The notes beneath the pieces are model-generated. The model saw only the letters and a program-made list of their open reading frames with translations, ran no database searches and was not told the origin of the DNA. Source: an uncultured Blautia sp. (GTDB lineage Bacteria > Bacillota > Clostridia > Lachnospirales > Lachnospiraceae). From it: a DNA stretch of 36,240 nt. This document shows, piece after piece, positions 36,204-36,240 of this stretch. The translations under genes and the position numbers were made by a program. The first letter of the stretch is position 1; each line of letters begins with the position of its first letter. Where the stretch lies: the NCBI GenBank assembly GCA_944384185.1, contig CALWSM010000008.1, positions 1 through 36,240 of the forward strand, written 5' to 3'.

Positions 36204-36240
36204 AACATGGCTGTCGCAAGACAGGGACCTTGATAACTGA

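Overview
The window is the chromosomal replication-origin region of a Firmicute, most likely a Lachnospiraceae-type Clostridium relative. The gene order rsmG-mnmG-mnmE-jag-yidC-yidD-rnpA-rpmH / oriC / dnaA-dnaN-yaaA-recF-gyrB-gyrA is the classical Firmicute origin order. A cluster of DnaA boxes lies between rpmH and dnaA. The DUF3881 and DUF4446 proteins, the use of TTG/GTG starts with strong AGGAGG sites, and a SigI/RsgI pair all fit that group. Genus-level assignment is not possible from the sequence alone.

Layout. (a) Positions 1-5000, leftward: sigI and rsgI, then an operon of an RsgI-like PepSY lipoprotein, a VTC-type polyphosphate polymerase, a DUF4956 membrane protein and a CotH-type kinase cut by the window edge. 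Both sigI and the lipoprotein gene are preceded by the same non-SigA promoter pattern, ACCCCG-N18-CGTA, so this looks like a self-contained SigI regulon. (b) 5000-9600, leftward: parA(soj)-parB(spo0J)-DUF4446-serS-DUF3881, closed by a strong terminator. (c) 9600-11150: three perfect parS sites around one rightward alpha/beta-hydrolase gene, the only gene on the left arm that opposes replication. (d) 11150-16040, leftward: a GldA/GldF/GldG-type ABC exporter with a DUF4340 protein. (e) 16040-16540: a gene-free stretch holding a roughly 290-nt imperfect inverted repeat. (f) 16540-25160, leftward: a rubredoxin/glutamate-synthase-like flavoprotein, then rsmG, mnmG, mnmE, jag, yidC, yidD, rnpA and rpmH. 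(g) 25160-25890: oriC. (h) 25890-35890, rightward: dnaA, dnaN, yaaA, recF, gyrB, gyrA, a small lipoprotein and plsC. (i) 35890-36240: tRNA-Ser(GCU) and two tandem rRNA-type promoters leading out of the window.

How the genes work together: the core set initiates replication (DnaA, DnaN, RecF, gyrase), segregates the origin (ParA, ParB, parS) and builds the translation and membrane-insertion machinery (RpmH, RnpA, YidC, MnmE, MnmG, RsmG, SerS). The most interesting accessory content is the putative SigI-controlled envelope module at the left end. In it, an anti-sigma factor and a secreted paralogue share the same ectodomain core and the same acidic Asp/Tyr/Gly tail motifs, and the paralogue is translationally linked to polyphosphate-polymerase, DUF4956 and CotH-kinase genes.
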